A DNA stretch of 64,000 nt from Chenopodium formosanum (GCA_024500155.1 CM044877.1:26293501-26357500); one strand, 5' to 3'. Numbered from the stretch's first letter, positions 1 through 11,794 are shown. The notes: generated from the sequence alone by a model not told the origin. Numbers and translations: made by a program.

Positions 1-150
1 CCTAAGTAGTTCCGATTCACTCTGAGTTTCACTGTGGTAAGAGGGTCGTGCGGGACCTAGATAAACCAGCGCTTTGCGGGAGGCAACCCGTATTTCTTGC
101 TTTCTAGACTAGTTTTCCTTTTTATTTATTTTCATTTTTATTTTAGAGAG

Positions 151-155
151 GCGAG
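151..155. repeat. Target site duplication GCGAG, left copy
   Basis: GCGAG lies directly before the TG of the left copia LTR. The same five bases follow the CA of the right LTR at 11313-11317. This is the 5-bp duplication expected of a copia integrase, and it fixes the element's ends. Confidence 0.93.
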
Positions 156-1366
156 TGAAAGTGCAGCTGGTACTCAAGAAGGGGGGGGGTTGAATTGAGT
201 ACAGGGCAGTGTTAAGAATTATTGGATTTTCTTCTCTATTTAAGTAGGAGGACCAGGTGATGAACTGGTCCTGCAGCGGAAACAGAAAATTCAATAAATA
301 ATCAACACAAAGATTTAACGAGGTTCAGCTCAACTCTGAGCCTACGTCCTCCACTACCCTAATTACTTTTATTAATCAACTCTGAAAAATAAAAGCAATT
401 ACAAATGATCACACTCGTGATCCCCACACCTAACTCTAGGTGTCACTTCGCACTTGAACTCACAAGCACTTGCACTCACACTCGTAAATGCTACCCAATC
501 ACTAACCTCTTAGTGATTCAATACAAACCCTTTGTTTCCCTCTAAATGCTTCCACTCAAAGCTTACAAGAGATAATTACAAAACAATTCTTACTGTGTGC
601 ATAAATAGTTTGTAAGAGATGAACCAACTATTTCCCTTAGAGTGTATTTCGAGCTTTCAAAGATAGAGAAGTTTTTCAGAAAAGCTCACTCGAAATTCTG
701 ATCGAGTTTATGCTTTTATAAGGTTGGGAGATGAATTCTTTCGTGATCTTTTCAGATCATAACTTAGGTAAATAGAATATCTTTTATTTTGTAAATAAGA
801 GATATTCTAAGATATTATTCTACTTTCCATAAATGGGTAGAATAATATATTCTAAGTTATATGCGAAATAATTCATCTCCAACTCTGCATAAACTGAATC
901 AATTAGTTTAGTAAATATTCTCTAAGGATAGGAAATATATATTCCAGAAAATATTTACTGAACTAATGTCCAGGTTCATGAAACAAGCTACGAAGCAGCT
1001 GTTTCCTAACCTGTTAGTGTCCTAGAGATCAGGTCAACTTTTCCTGATCTCTACATCACTAAATATTCTAAGTAAGGGATACAGATAGCTCACGTACAAA
1101 CATCCATGCACACTTAACATTATAAAGACTACAAAGATCAACTATCCTAATCTGAGAGACGTCATAATCTTCAAGTCTTGACGGCCTTCCTTGATAGAAC
1201 ATTCTGATACATATTTCTTGAATGCTTTCATTCAAAAGGACTTCATATTGCCTCAAGTACTTGGGATAGCTGTTCCTGTTCAAAATGTCAGTTGATATAA
1301 TATAAAACCAACAAGAACCAGCTAGTCAGCTGTTTGTCATCACTCAAAACCTTAAGTGACTCAACA
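156..1366 (-). repeat. Copia 3' LTR (left)
   Basis: This 1211-bp repeat starts TG and ends CA on the plus strand and is nearly identical to 10101-11312. For the minus-strand element it is the 3' LTR, since the polypurine tract lies at its right edge. The differences from the other LTR that I could read are scattered single substitutions. Confidence 0.95.
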
Positions 1367-1380
1367 AATTCCCCCTTTTT
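1367..1380 (-). other. Polypurine tract of the copia element
   Basis: On the minus strand this reads AAAAAGGGGGAATT, immediately before the 3' LTR. This is the expected plus-strand DNA primer site for reverse transcription. Confidence 0.88.
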
Positions 1381-2017
1381 GATGATGACAAACACTTTGA
1401 AGTTTCCTGCACCTGCACGTTAGTGAGAAACAGCAAAGTAAAGAAAGTTCTAATCTACACTTAAGAAGACAAGACTTTCTACTAGACTTTCTACACAAGG
1501 GATATCTTGTGTAAAAGACTTATGACACTGATGACTGACCAGGATAGCCATCTTTATTTAAAAGAAACAACTTGTTTTTGGATTTTTTGGAAAAAGACAC
1601 TGAAACAGTTAGTTAATCTAACTGTTCTCTCTATTTTAACTTGTTTTTGTGATAATCTGACTCAAGGAAATAAAAGACTCAATCTAATTGTCTAACAAGG
1701 CCTTTTCAGAAACTTCAACCTGCTTTTCCCCCTTTTGGCATCATTAAAAAGCATTCAAAAAATAGAATTGCACACCAAAATATCGCAAGTAAGCCAAAAA
1801 TCAGTAGTTTCAACCACTGATCAATCTCAATGGTGCAGGTTAGCACAAACAGGTTATTCAATCACATACAACAGAAAAAGCTTAAAACTGTTCAGGATTA
1901 CACACCAAAAGGTTAGAAACATAATAGAAACCACACTGCATGAAAAACAGTCTAGCAGTGTGGGGGAACAGCAAATATTATGACAGTTAATGGAAGGGGA
2001 GGGGGAGACTGAACTGA
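1381..2017. other. Copia 3' untranslated region with a second polypurine tract
   Basis: No credible gene is present between the end of the envelope-position ORF and the 3' polypurine tract. A second purine tract (minus strand, 1724-1738, core AAAAGGGGGAAAA) lies about 350 bp further inside. Multiple polypurine tracts are a known feature of Sireviruses. Short open frames here resemble no known protein. Confidence 0.6.
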
Positions 2018-3916
2018 TCATTCATCATCATCTTTATCCTCTTCTTCATCCTCTGGGTTGATCTCCTCCTCGAAGTCAGAACCTTCCTCAACTGTCTTTT
2101 CTTCTTCCTTCTTCTCCTTTTCCTCTGTCTCTTCTTCTTCTTCCTCATCAGATTCATTTTCCTCTTCTTCAGAACCTTCTCCTTTTTCAGCATCAGGACC
2201 CTTCTCACTGGAGGATTCCTCATCATCCGTCTCAATGATCCTACAGTGTGTAGAGTCAAACTTCATCCCAGACTCTGGGGGCAACAGGTGATCAATCACC
2301 CTGCAAATAGTGAGGAATTTCCTGTTGTTCATAAGCTTATCAAGCTTCCTTTCTTCTGCAGCCTACACTAGATTGGTAGCCAACTTTATGATCCTCTCAT
2401 CCTGCCTTTCCAACTTGGCAAGAAGCATTGCCACATCCTCAGGAGTGATTTCCGCCTGGTTCCCTGCATCCCTTGGGCTACTTTCTTGACCTACAAAAGT
2501 CAGCCTCTTTCTAGAGTAGTCAATCTTCTTCTGAGTGAGTATTTTCTTGGAGAACAACTGAAGACTCACCACCTCACCAGAAAAAGAAAACTTGGGATTC
2601 TACTCCTTGATGATTTTGCAGATAAAGGAACCATAAAGCAGGGAGTTGTGGGATGAAGCATGGCAGTACAACATGTGCTCCATCATTAGAGCTGGCAGAT
2701 TAACCTTAACCTTTTTCAGGATCAGATAGATCAGGACCATGTCCATGATCCTAACAGTACCTCTGCCTTGACCCTTGGGCAGAAAGACCTTCAAACACAT
2801 GGAGTGCAGAACCAACATAATTGCCTCCCTAAAGTCACTAGGGGAACCAGCTTCTTCCTTCTTTCCAAACAAAAACTGAGTAACCTCCTCAGGTGTTACT
2901 CCTCCCATTAGGGGCCACCCATCACTGCTATATCTACCAAAACCATCTCTAGGTATACCCAGCAACTCAGATAAAACAGACTCAGAAACATGTACAATAC
3001 TACCAGAAACAGTTGATGCCACAGACATATCAATGTTTTGCTTCAGATTAACAAAGAACTGACGAACAGGACCAACAAAAGCATCATTTAAATCATTAAA
3101 CAGAGACATCCATCCTTGGAACTCAAGAAGTCCCTTAACTTGACTCAAAGCAGGAATATCAAAATATTCATTCTCAACACCACAGCCAGATAACACAGTC
3201 CTAGAACTTAAAGAGGTTGCACCAGTACTGGGGTTAACAGGTTGTTTACCTTTAGCAGCCTTGGAGATACGAGAAACAGATGATGTTGCTTTCCTTTTCT
3301 CTCCTCTCTTAGGCTCAGATGGTGTAGTCTCCTTCTCTTCTGAGCCCTTAATGACCTTTGAAGCAGCCCTAGTCTGCCTTTTCCTTACAGAACCAGTAGT
3401 GGTACCAGCAACCACCTTGGTCACCACTACATCTAGATCCTCCTCCATCTTCTTGTCCTCCTTCTCCTCATCCAATCCTTCATCAGCCAGTTCCTCTAAC
3501 TGTTTTTCAAGTTTCTTGGCTATCTTTTTAACAGGTTCCCCCTCAGAAGGTGATTTGGGGTTTGAAGAAACGGTTTCAGTTATTTGAGTGAGGGTTTCGA
3601 TGGATTTCTCTTTTGGGGCCTTTTTGGATTTGGATTTTTGTGGAGAAGGGGTTAAAGTTTTAGTCTTTGATGGTGAAGCAGGTTTTTCCTTCAAGACATT
3701 CTCTTTTGAAGGAGTTTGTCTCAAGGGAACGGCCTTGATGGGTTCAGTTTCAGAGGGGTTGATTTCTGGTGTTGCTTGTGAAGGAGTCTGCTCAGAGACG
3801 TTCATAAGAACATCCTTGATTGTTTCTTGAGATTTTAACGAGGGGGAACTAGCCAAACTTGCTTTGGAACCTCCTTTCCTTCCTCCTTTCCTTCCAGTTC
3901 CAGCCTTTCTCACCAT
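2018..3916 (-). pseudogene. Sirevirus extra (envelope-position) ORF, two in-frame amber codons
   Basis: A single reading frame runs from ATG at 3916 to the stop at 2018 and is broken by TAG codons at 2602-2600 and 2365-2363. An upstream open stretch to 4015 starts with TTG, not ATG. The N-terminal ~280 residues are rich in Lys, Ser, Thr and Pro (start MVRKAGTGRKGGRKGG). A globular part of about 170 residues follows that resembles the 'putative plant transposon protein' domain. After the first stop the frame has a short helical stretch and then a very acidic Glu/Asp tail. No convincing signal peptide or membrane segment is visible, so 'envelope' is positional only. It lies 586 bp downstream of pol with its own start. 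The pol stop context (TAG, then GTC TGA) does not support readthrough of the kind reported for SIRE1. Confidence 0.7.
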
Positions 3917-4501
3917 TGTTGCTTGTCTAAGCTTCGAAGAATTGATCTTGTAGAGAGAGAAGTTGAGAATTTTTGATGAATGATGAATAATCACGGAGCA
4001 AGGAAAGGGAAGCAAATATATAGCAAGAGGAATTATAGAGACAATCAGAAATAAAATCAGAGGATCAGAAGATATTTGGAAGTTATTTTAATTTGGAAAT
4101 AACTTCCATAAATGAACAACTGCCCATAATTGCAACTGTCAGAACAAATTGTCGTTGGAGGAAAATAACTGCCATATTTAAAAGATTTTAAAATCAAATA
4201 AGAATATAAAAAATATTTTCTCACGGTTTAATTTGAAATTAATTTCAAAATTAATCCGTTTGTATTTGCTGCTGTTTCCTCTGCTGGTAGGGTTACTGAA
4301 ACAGTTGCTTATCTGTTCAATATGGCCTTCAATCCTGAAAGTGATTAGCTGCAATATTGCTCACATAGAGATAAGCAATTAACATTGAGATAATAGACAG
4401 ATTGCAAAGGTATGATGCAGGCACACATTTAAAGAATACTTAATTAGCCAATCATTGGGGAAAACAGCTGAGAGAGGTCTCTTAGTTTGACCTAGTCAGA
4501 C

Positions 4502-7500
4502 CTAACATGACTCTAAACTTGTAGAAAGACTCTTACCCAATGGCTTAGTGAAGATATCTGCAATTTGTTCTTCACTGTTGCAAAAACTCAGCTCTACAAG
4601 ACCTTTCTCAACATTATCTCTTAGGAAATGATGTCTTATCTCAATATGCTTTGTCCTGGAATGCTGTACAGGATTCTTAGAAATGTTAATAGCACTTGTA
4701 TTATCACATAAAATAGGTACATTTTCATAGAAAATACCAAAATCTTTCAACTGGTTTCTTATCCACAACAGCTGGGAGCAGCAAGCTGCAGCAGCTATGT
4801 ATTCAGATTCTGCTGTGGATAAAGCAACAGAATTTTGTTTCTTTGATCCCCAAGAAATCAAGCAGGGACCTAAGAAATGTGCCATACCAGATGTGCTCTT
4901 TCTGTCTACTAGGAATCCAGCATAATCTGCATCTGTGTATCCTAATAGTTCAATTGAACCACCTTTGGGGTACCACAAGTACAGATCATCTGTTCCTACT
5001 AAGTATCTAAGTATTCTCTTGACAGCCTTTAGGTGAGATTCTTTGGGATTGCTTTGAAAACGTGCACACAATCCCACAGAAAACACTATATCTGGCCTAC
5101 TAGCTGTCAAGTAGAGAAGAGAACCAATCATACCTCTAAACAGTGTAGCTTCCACACTCTCTCCTTTATCATCACTGTCTAGCTTTGCATTTGTAGGTAT
5201 TGGAGTTGCATATGATTTACTGTCTTGCAATCCATACTTCTTGATTAGTTCCTTTAGATACTTCTGTTGATGTATCATGATCCCATCAACTGTTTGCTTG
5301 ATCTGCAATCCTAGGAAGAATCCTAGTTCTCCCATCATGCTCATCTCAAATTCACTTTGCATCAGATCTGCAAACTCACTACACAAAATTTGATTAGTAG
5401 CACCAAATATTATATCATCTACATATATCTGTACTACAATCAAATCAAAATTCCTGGTTTTGATAAAGAGGGTCTTATCAACCGTTCCCCTTCTATAGTC
5501 ATGTTCCATCAGAAAGTTGGACAGCCTTTCATACCAAGCTCTAGGAGCTTGTTTAAGACCATAGAGTGCCTTGTCCAGCTTATATACATGATTTGGGAAT
5601 TGACTATCAGCAAAGCCAGGGGGCTGCTCAACATATACTTCTTCTTTCAAATAACCATTAAGAAATGCTGTCTTAACATCCATTTGAAAGAGCTTAATGT
5701 TCTTATGAGCAGCAAAGGCAATCAAGATCCTTATTGCCTCAAGTCTAGCTACTGGGGCAAAGGTTTCATCATAATCAATGCCTTCTTGCTGATTATAACC
5801 TTGCACGACCAGTCTAGCTTTGTTTCTGACTATAGTACCCAGATCATCCAATTTATTTCTGAAGACCCACCTGGTACCTATGACTGACCTGTTCTCAGGT
5901 CTTGGCTCAAGATGCCACACTTTATTTCTTTCAAATTGATTTAATTCATCTTGCATAGCCAAAACCCAATCAGGATCTTTTAAAGCCATCTTGTAGTCAG
6001 TTGGTTCTATATTAGATAAAAATGAGAAAAATGCACAAAAGTTTTCATAAACTGCTCTCCTAGTCTGAATGCCTTTACTGATATCACTCAGAATTTGTTC
6101 AGTAGGATGAGAAGATTTATATTTAAAAATGCTAGATCTAGGTGCATTCTCATTTAATCCATCAGAACCATCATGCATCCCTGGTTCATTTGTGCCATCA
6201 AATTGGTTTTGCACAGATGGACCAGTATGCTGAGATGTTCCCCCTACCTCCCTTACCTGGGTGGAAAACTTGTCCTGAAAGTTTTCTGTTCCCCCTGAGG
6301 TGTTGCTTTCTCCATTTACTTGGGGACCTTCATCTCCATCCTCATGAGTATCTACTTGTTGAGGATCTCCTTCATTGTGACCAAGTCCTTCACCAGCAGC
6401 ATCTGGTGAACCAGTATATGAACCTGGTTTTTCTAAGGAAACATCAGTTGATTCTCCTGTAAAATACAAAAGTCCTATCTCATCTAAGTCATCAACCTGC
6501 ACATTCTCACAACACATATTAAATTCATCAAAGACTACATGAACACTTTCTTCAACACACAAAGTTTTCTTATTGAATACTTTATATGCCTTACTGTGAG
6601 AAGAATAACCAAGGAAAACAGCTTCATCACTTCTTGGATCAAATTTATCCAAGCTGTTCTTACCATTATTATGCACATAACACTTACAACCAAAGGTTCT
6701 GAAGTATGCTATGTTTGGTTTCCTTCCTCTAAGAAGTTCGTATGGAGTCTTCTTCATTTGAGGCCTTAACATCAACCTATTTAACATGTGACAAGCTGTA
6801 TTTACAGCTTCTGCCCAAAAAGACTTGGGGAGATAACTCTCAATGAGCATTGTTCTTGCCATTTCTTCCAAAGTCCTGTTCTTCCTCTCAACTACTCCAT
6901 TTTGTTGAGGAGTTCTTGGGGCAGAGAAATTGTGAGAAACTCCATGTTCCCTGCAGAACTCTATGAAGCTAGAGTTATCAAACTCTGATCCATGATCAGA
7001 TCTTATGGCAGCCAGTTGATGATTGATCTTGTTCTGAACCTGCTTTACTAATACAATAAACTCATCAAAAGTTTCATCTTTAGAAGACAGAAATAGAGTC
7101 CATGTGTATCTGGAATAATCATCAACAATGACACACACATATCTAGAACCATTTCTACTTTGGACTCTCATGGGTCCACATAAATCAATATGAATAAGTT
7201 CTAGAGGTCTGCTGGTACTGATAGTTTTCTTTGGCTTAAAAAAGGATTTGACCTGTTTCCCTTTAGCACATTCTTCACAAACTCTATCTGCTTCAAACTT
7301 GATGTTAGGTAGGCCTATCACCAATTCTTGAGACCTGAGTTTGTTAAGAAGTCTAAAGATGACATGTCCCATCCTTTTATGCCAAAGCCACTGGTCCCTA
7401 TCAGAAACAGCACTCAAACAGATGGACTTGTTCTCAGGGATTTGGTTTAAATAAGTAATGTAAACATTTTCATGTCTGAATCCCTGGCAGACAAGTTCAT

Positions 7501-7591
7501 TTGTTTGCAAATTCACTATGTGACAAAGGTTGTCTTTGAACTCAACTTTATTACCTTTATCACATAATTTTGAAATACTCAAGAGATTATG
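4502..7591 (-). pseudogene. pol: Copia pol: integrase, reverse transcriptase, RNase H
   Basis: The open frame of 1026 codons (from 7582) encodes, in order, an integrase zinc finger (H68, H72, C102, C105), the integrase core with D133, D196 and E232, a Gly/Asp/Ser-rich linker (about 370-490), RT with D635 and the YVDD box at 720-723, and RNase H (TDADYAGF and the STAESEYIAAA motif). Integrase before RT is the copia order. It is in frame with the protease segment upstream but separated from it by TAA at 7594-7592, so the Gag-Pol precursor cannot be made without recoding. All the catalytic residues I checked are present. The frame ends in TAG at 4504-4502. Confidence 0.95.
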
Positions 7592-7819
7592 TTATAAACC
7601 ATCAACATAATATACATCACTAATAGCATGGGAAAGTGACTTACCAACCTTACCAATTCCAAGAATGGTACCTTTGCTGTTATCACCAAAAGTCACCTTT
7701 CCCCCTTCATGAGTTGTAAGTGAGAGAAACTGTTTCCTATCCCCTGACATGTGTCTTGAGCAGCCACTGTCCAAATACCAGTAGGTATTGTCTCTCACTT
7801 CAGCCTGCACAGGAAAAAT
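7592..7819 (-). pseudogene. Copia aspartic protease segment
   Basis: This short frame has the copia protease active-site signature YLDSGCSRHMSGD, followed by GGKVTFGDNSKG and a hydrophobic run ending in DVYYVDGL. It would release Gag and Pol proteins from the precursor. It is in the same frame as the flanking zinc-knuckle and integrase segments but is bounded by TGA at 7822-7820 and TAA at 7594-7592. The segment is a slice of one pol frame, not an independent gene. Confidence 0.85.
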
Positions 7820-8365
7820 TCAAACATTAGCTTTAGGAACCCAAATCTTTTTGGGTCCCTTTCCAACAACAGATTCAAGCAAGTCTTTTCTAACCCAAAT
7901 CTGTTTAACATTTTTCTCATTTTTATCCAATCTACTTTTCCTGTCTTTACACTCATATTTCTTATGGCCATTCTTGCCACAATGATTGCACACATGCATG
8001 TCTTTTGCTAAGACATACTTACCTTTCTTATACTCCTGTAACCATGTAGTATCTCTGGGAGACCAGTTCCTCCTGTTCCCCTTCCCAGTATAACCAAGTC
8101 CCCTTCTACCACTGTTTCCAGCAGTTAAGGTTAATTGGTTCAATGAGTTCTGGGATTGGAGGACTTTATCCATTCTCTTCTTAAATTCTATGAACTCTCT
8201 GTCCTTTAAGTTCATTTTCTCATGCAGGGATAAATTCTGGTCAACAACTATCTCAAAGTCAAGCTTAGCTCTTTCAAGCTCAGCTTGCAATTTTGAAATA
8301 CTTGAATCATGCAAAACTACAGAATCACATGAATTAGTCTTTCTAAGCTGGGCTAACTGCCTAAC
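7820..8365 (-). pseudogene. Copia Gag C-terminal/linker with second zinc knuckle
   Basis: The frame opens after TGA at 8368-8366. It has a Leu-rich, coiled-coil-like stretch (SKLQAELERAKLDF), a basic region, and a CCHC-type knuckle, CNHCGKNGHKKYEC. It is out of register with gag upstream: gag stops at TAA 8394-8392 and homology then slips by one frame near 8355, so a small indel has occurred. TGA at 7822-7820 separates it from the protease. No ATG is needed because it belongs to the Gag-Pol polyprotein. Confidence 0.8.
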
Positions 8366-8391
8366 TCAACCTGCAAGCTACAAATTTTAGC

Positions 8392-10047
8392 TTAACATTC
8401 ATCATGCATATTACTAGAAACAGTTTCAGAACCAGTACTTTTGCTGTCCTTAACTAGGACATATGCTTTATATAGTTTCTCTACATCATCAACTAACAAG
8501 TTGAATCCTTCTAACAGTTTAGACCTATTTAGAGCACTTGCCCTGGATTTTATACTATCAAAATCGTACAAGTCATCATCACTATAATCAAGCACGTTAA
8601 TGACACAACTTGTAAACTGTTTCTCACATTCATCATCAATGTCATCACACGAACCCATATCAGATTTTATTCTCTGAATTTCAAGTTTGCTTTGATCTAA
8701 AGCAATCTCTAGTTCAGCTACTTCCTGCTTCAAGTTAGCACAGACACTTTCCAACAAATCACAACTTGAATTAGCAATATCATATTCTTTAGACTTTTCT
8801 TTAAACTTTCTCTTAAAATCATGATAAGCAATTCCAAGTTCTAAACATTGATCTAAAGCACTACTAGCACATTCCATCAAGTTTTCTCTATCATAAAAGA
8901 GCATATCCTTTTTGATCTGATCAATGTTTACCTGATGTTGATCCAAGGGGTGCTTCTTTGCCATGAGGCAGTGGACATCTGAGCTGGTTCCTCTGCTGTT
9001 CCTGGTACCTTCTTCTGAACTTTGATTCAGTATTGCTGTCATACATACATCTGACTGACTTGAATCATCTCCCTCTTCATCACTGTCTGTATCTCCCCAG
9101 ACAGCAGCAACCATGGCCTTTTTGTAGGCCATCTTGTCTGCTTCCTTGGACTGGTTGTCCTTCCATTGAGGACAATTCTTCACAAGGTGTCCCTTCTCAC
9201 CACACTTAAAGCATCCTGTTGCAGAGAAGTTGTTAGATTTTTTATTTGATGCATTATTAAACTTACCCTTGATGAATTTTCCCTTCTGGTTTCTGAAACT
9301 TCTTTCAAACCTTCTAGCCATCATTCCTATCTCATCATCCTCATCTTCGACTGTTCCCTTTAGAGCAATTCCTTTTGCTGGTACCTTCTCTGACTTAGAT
9401 CCAACCAGCATTTCATGGGTCATGAGGGAACCTATCAACTGTTCAACTGAAAGAATTGAAAGATCCTTTGCTTCGTAAATGGCTGTAACCTTGGGAGTCC
9501 ATTCACCTGTCAAACTTCTCAAAATCTTTCTAACAAGATCTTCATCAGTAAAGCTTTTACCAAGAGATTTTAAATCATTTACAATAGTCATGAATCTACC
9601 AAAACAAGTATTAATATCTTCATCCTTAAACATATTAAAAGATTCATATTTTGACATAAGTAAATCAATTTTAGACCTCTTTACCTCACTAGTACCCTCA
9701 AAGGCAAGTTCAAGGGTATCCCAGATCTCCTTGGCAGTGGTGCATGCTGAGATCCTGTTTGTCTCATTCTCAGCAATGGCCCGTTGCAGTATCGACATAG
9801 CCTTAGCATTTTTCTCCAGCTTTTTGTAATCAGTGGAGATGTATTCATCTTCAGTCTTTGGGACTAGCTTCCCTTCTGGATCAGACTTCTCAATGGTCAA
9901 GGGACCATTCTTAACAACCAACCAGCATTCATAATCAATGCCAATGATGATGTTCTTGATTTTGTTCTTCCACCATGCATAGTTCTTCCCATTGAACTTT
10001 GGTCTCTTGTTGTCATATCCCATAGCATTCATTTCCTGAGTACTCAT
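8392..10047 (-). CDS. gag: Copia Gag polyprotein
   Basis: This intact 551-codon ORF starts at ATG 10047, 39 bases inside the primer site. The N-terminus (PKFNGKNYAWWKNKI) is the DUF4219-like start of plant copia Gag. The UBN2/retrotran_gag region covers about residues 60-200. A CCHC knuckle, CFKCGEKGHLVKNC, lies at 279-292. The C-terminal half is rich in Glu/Lys and is coiled-coil-like. Gag forms the cytoplasmic particle and binds genomic RNA. The length fits the enlarged Gag of Sireviruses. The reading frame ends at TAA, probably prematurely compared with relatives in which the coiled coil runs on into the next segment. Confidence 0.93.
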   Translation of the reverse strand: MSTQEMNAMGYDNKRPKFNGKNYAWWKNKIKNIIIGIDYECWLVVKNGPLTIEKSDPEGKLVPKTEDEYISTDYKKLEKNAKAMSILQRAIAENETNRISACTTAKEIWDTLELAFEGTSEVKRSKIDLLMSKYESFNMFKDEDINTCFGRFMTIVNDLKSLGKSFTDEDLVRKILRSLTGEWTPKVTAIYEAKDLSILSVEQLIGSLMTHEMLVGSKSEKVPAKGIALKGTVEDEDDEIGMMARRFERSFRNQKGKFIKGKFNNASNKKSNNFSATGCFKCGEKGHLVKNCPQWKDNQSKEADKMAYKKAMVAAVWGDTDSDEEGDDSSQSDVCMTAILNQSSEEGTRNSRGTSSDVHCLMAKKHPLDQHQVNIDQIKKDMLFYDRENLMECASSALDQCLELGIAYHDFKRKFKEKSKEYDIANSSCDLLESVCANLKQEVAELEIALDQSKLEIQRIKSDMGSCDDIDDECEKQFTSCVINVLDYSDDDLYDFDSIKSRASALNRSKLLEGFNLLVDDVEKLYKAYVLVKDSKSTGSETVSSNMHDEC

Positions 10048-10085
10048 GATCTACTTCTCTAGGTGTTACCCTTACAAGAAGCCGA

Positions 10086-10098
10086 GGCTCTGATACCA
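10086..10098 (-). other. Primer binding site, initiator Met tRNA
   Basis: On the minus strand this reads TGGTATCAGAGCC, the complement of the 3' end of plant initiator Met tRNA, two bases from the 5' LTR. It primes minus-strand cDNA synthesis and confirms the element's orientation. Confidence 0.93.
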
Positions 10099-10100
10099 AT

Positions 10101-11312
10101 TGAAAGTGCAGCTGGTACTCAAGAAGGGGGGGGGGTTGAATTGAGTACAGGGCAGTGTTAAGAATTATTGGATTTTCTTCTCTATTTAAGTAGGAGGACC
10201 AGGTGATGAACTGGTTCTGCAGCGGAAACAGAAAATTCAATAAATAATCAACACAAAGATTTAACGAGGTTCAGCTCAACTCTGAGCCTACGTCCTCCAC
10301 TACCCTAATTACTTTTATTGATCAACTCTGAAAAACAAAAGCAATTACAAATGATCACACTCGTGATCCCCACACCTAACTCTAGGTGTCACTTCGCACT
10401 TGAACTCACAAGCACTTGCACTCACACTCGTAAATGCTACCCAATCACTAACCTCTTAGTGATTCAATACAAACCCTTTGTTTCCCTCTAAATGCTTCCA
10501 CTCAAAGCTTACAAGAGATAATTACAAAACAATTCTTACTGTGTGCATAAATAGTTTGTAAGAGATGAACCAACTATTTCCCTTAGAGTGTATTTCGAGC
10601 TTTCAAAGATAGAGAAGTTTTTCAGAAAAGCTCACTCGAAATTCTGATCGAGTTTATGCTTTTATAAGGTTGGGAGATGAATTCTTTCGTGATCTTTTCA
10701 GATCATAACTTAGGTAAATAGAATATCTTTTATTTTGTAAATAAGAGATATTCTAAGATATTATTCTACTTTCCATAAATGGGTAGAATAATATATTCTA
10801 AGTTATATGCGAAATAATTCATCTCCAACTCTGCATAAACTAAATCAATTAGTTTAGTAAATATTCTCTAAGGATAGGAAATATATATTCCAGAAAATAT
10901 TTACTGAACTAATGTCCAGGTTCATGAAACAAGCTACGAAGCAGCTGTTTCCTAACCTGTTAGTGTCCTAGAGATCAGGTCAACTTTTCCTGATCTCTAC
11001 AACACTAAATATTCTAAGTAAGGGATACAGATAGCTCACGTACAAACATCCATGCACACTTAACATTATAAATACTACAAAGATCAACTATCCTAATCTG
11101 AGAGACTTCATAATCTTCAAGTCTTGACGGCCTTCCTTGATAGAACATTCTGATACATATTTCTTGAATGCTTTGATTCAAAAGGACTTCATATTGCCTC
11201 AAGTACTTGAGATAGCTGTTCCTGTTCAAAATGTCAGTTGATATAATATAAAACCAACAAGAACCAGCTAGTCAGCTGTTTGTCATCACTCAAAACCTTA
11301 AGTGACTCAACA
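10101..11312 (-). repeat. Copia 5' LTR (right)
   Basis: This 1212-bp repeat is paired with 156-1366 and bounded by the primer site on the left and the GCGAG duplication on the right. It carries the promoter for the element. Confidence 0.95.
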
Positions 11313-11317
11313 GCGAG
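11313..11317. repeat. Target site duplication GCGAG, right copy
   Basis: This five-base copy matches 151-155. Past it, the Athila-like leader resumes. Confidence 0.93.
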
Positions 11318-11431
11318 GAAAGTGAAATTTTACCGTTTATAAGTGTTTTTGTACAAGTATAGGTTTAAGAGGTCAAAAGACTTAGAAGAATTTGAAGACG
11401 AAGAAAAGCAAAGGAAAACGACTAGGCACGG

Positions 11432-11794
11432 GCCAGATCAGGCGGAGCTCGCCCGATAGAGCGCGCAAGGAAGGTTAAATTTCAGCTTTAAATTCGCCCG
11501 ATCGGGCGTGGCTGCCCGATCAGGCGAAAGTAGAGCTGGGAATCGAGGCTTATCTCGCTCGATCGGGCGAGGTTGCCCGATCGGGCGCGCAAGTTCAGTC
11601 AGAAACTCGAGGAAATTTCGCCCGATCGGGCGAGGTCGCCTGATCGGACACAAATCGAGTGAAGGAAAAGATATGTCGGGCAAGTAAGAGGGCGAAAAAT
11701 CGTTTGTGTTCGCGCCCGAACGGGCGCGCAACTCAGTTTCAGGGAATCAATATTATCCGCCGGATCGGGCGAGGCTTGCCCGATCGGGCGCGCC
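11432..11794. repeat. Cluster of CCCGATCGGG palindromic words
   Basis: About eleven copies or near-copies of the palindrome gCCCGATCGGGc occur here, for example at 11495-11508, 11514-11526, 11556-11569, 11575-11587, 11619-11632, 11712-11728 and 11778-11794. They are often paired with a 6-8 bp spacer such as gagg(t)tt. The cluster ends about 15 bp before a TATA-like TTATATTTTT (near 11811), a CT-rich leader and the ORF start at 12085. Confidence 0.85.

Larger units (their letters stand above)
156..11312 (-). mobile_element. Sirevirus-type Ty1/copia retrotransposon with extra 3' ORF
   Basis: This is a complete 11.2-kb element on the minus strand with both LTRs, an initiator-Met-tRNA primer site, gag, protease, integrase, RT, RNase H, an additional envelope-position ORF and polypurine tracts. 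The Sirevirus assignment rests on the large gag with a second zinc knuckle near the protease, integrase before RT, the extra ORF between pol and the 3' LTR, and at least two polypurine tracts (1367-1380 and 1724-1738). The LTRs differ at about nine positions plus one G in a homopolymer, so the insertion is recent. The coding region nevertheless has a frameshift and several stops, so this copy looks non-autonomous. Confidence 0.93.

Noticed and set aside
2058..2291. Plus-strand Ser-rich open frame
   Set aside because: It is the complementary shadow of the Glu/Asp-rich tail of the copia extra ORF.
3261..3830. Plus-strand open frames of 108 and 80 codons
   Set aside because: These are shadows of the Lys/Ser/Thr-rich N-terminus of the extra ORF on the other strand; codon composition follows that gene.
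4445..4504. Amber readthrough from copia pol into the extra ORF
   Set aside because: The codon after TAG is followed directly by TGA, and about 590 bp with further stops separate the genes, so a SIRE1-like readthrough is not supported.
5357..5887. Plus-strand frame of 176 codons opposite the copia RT
   Set aside because: It starts without good context and mirrors the conserved RT sequence; no family resemblance.
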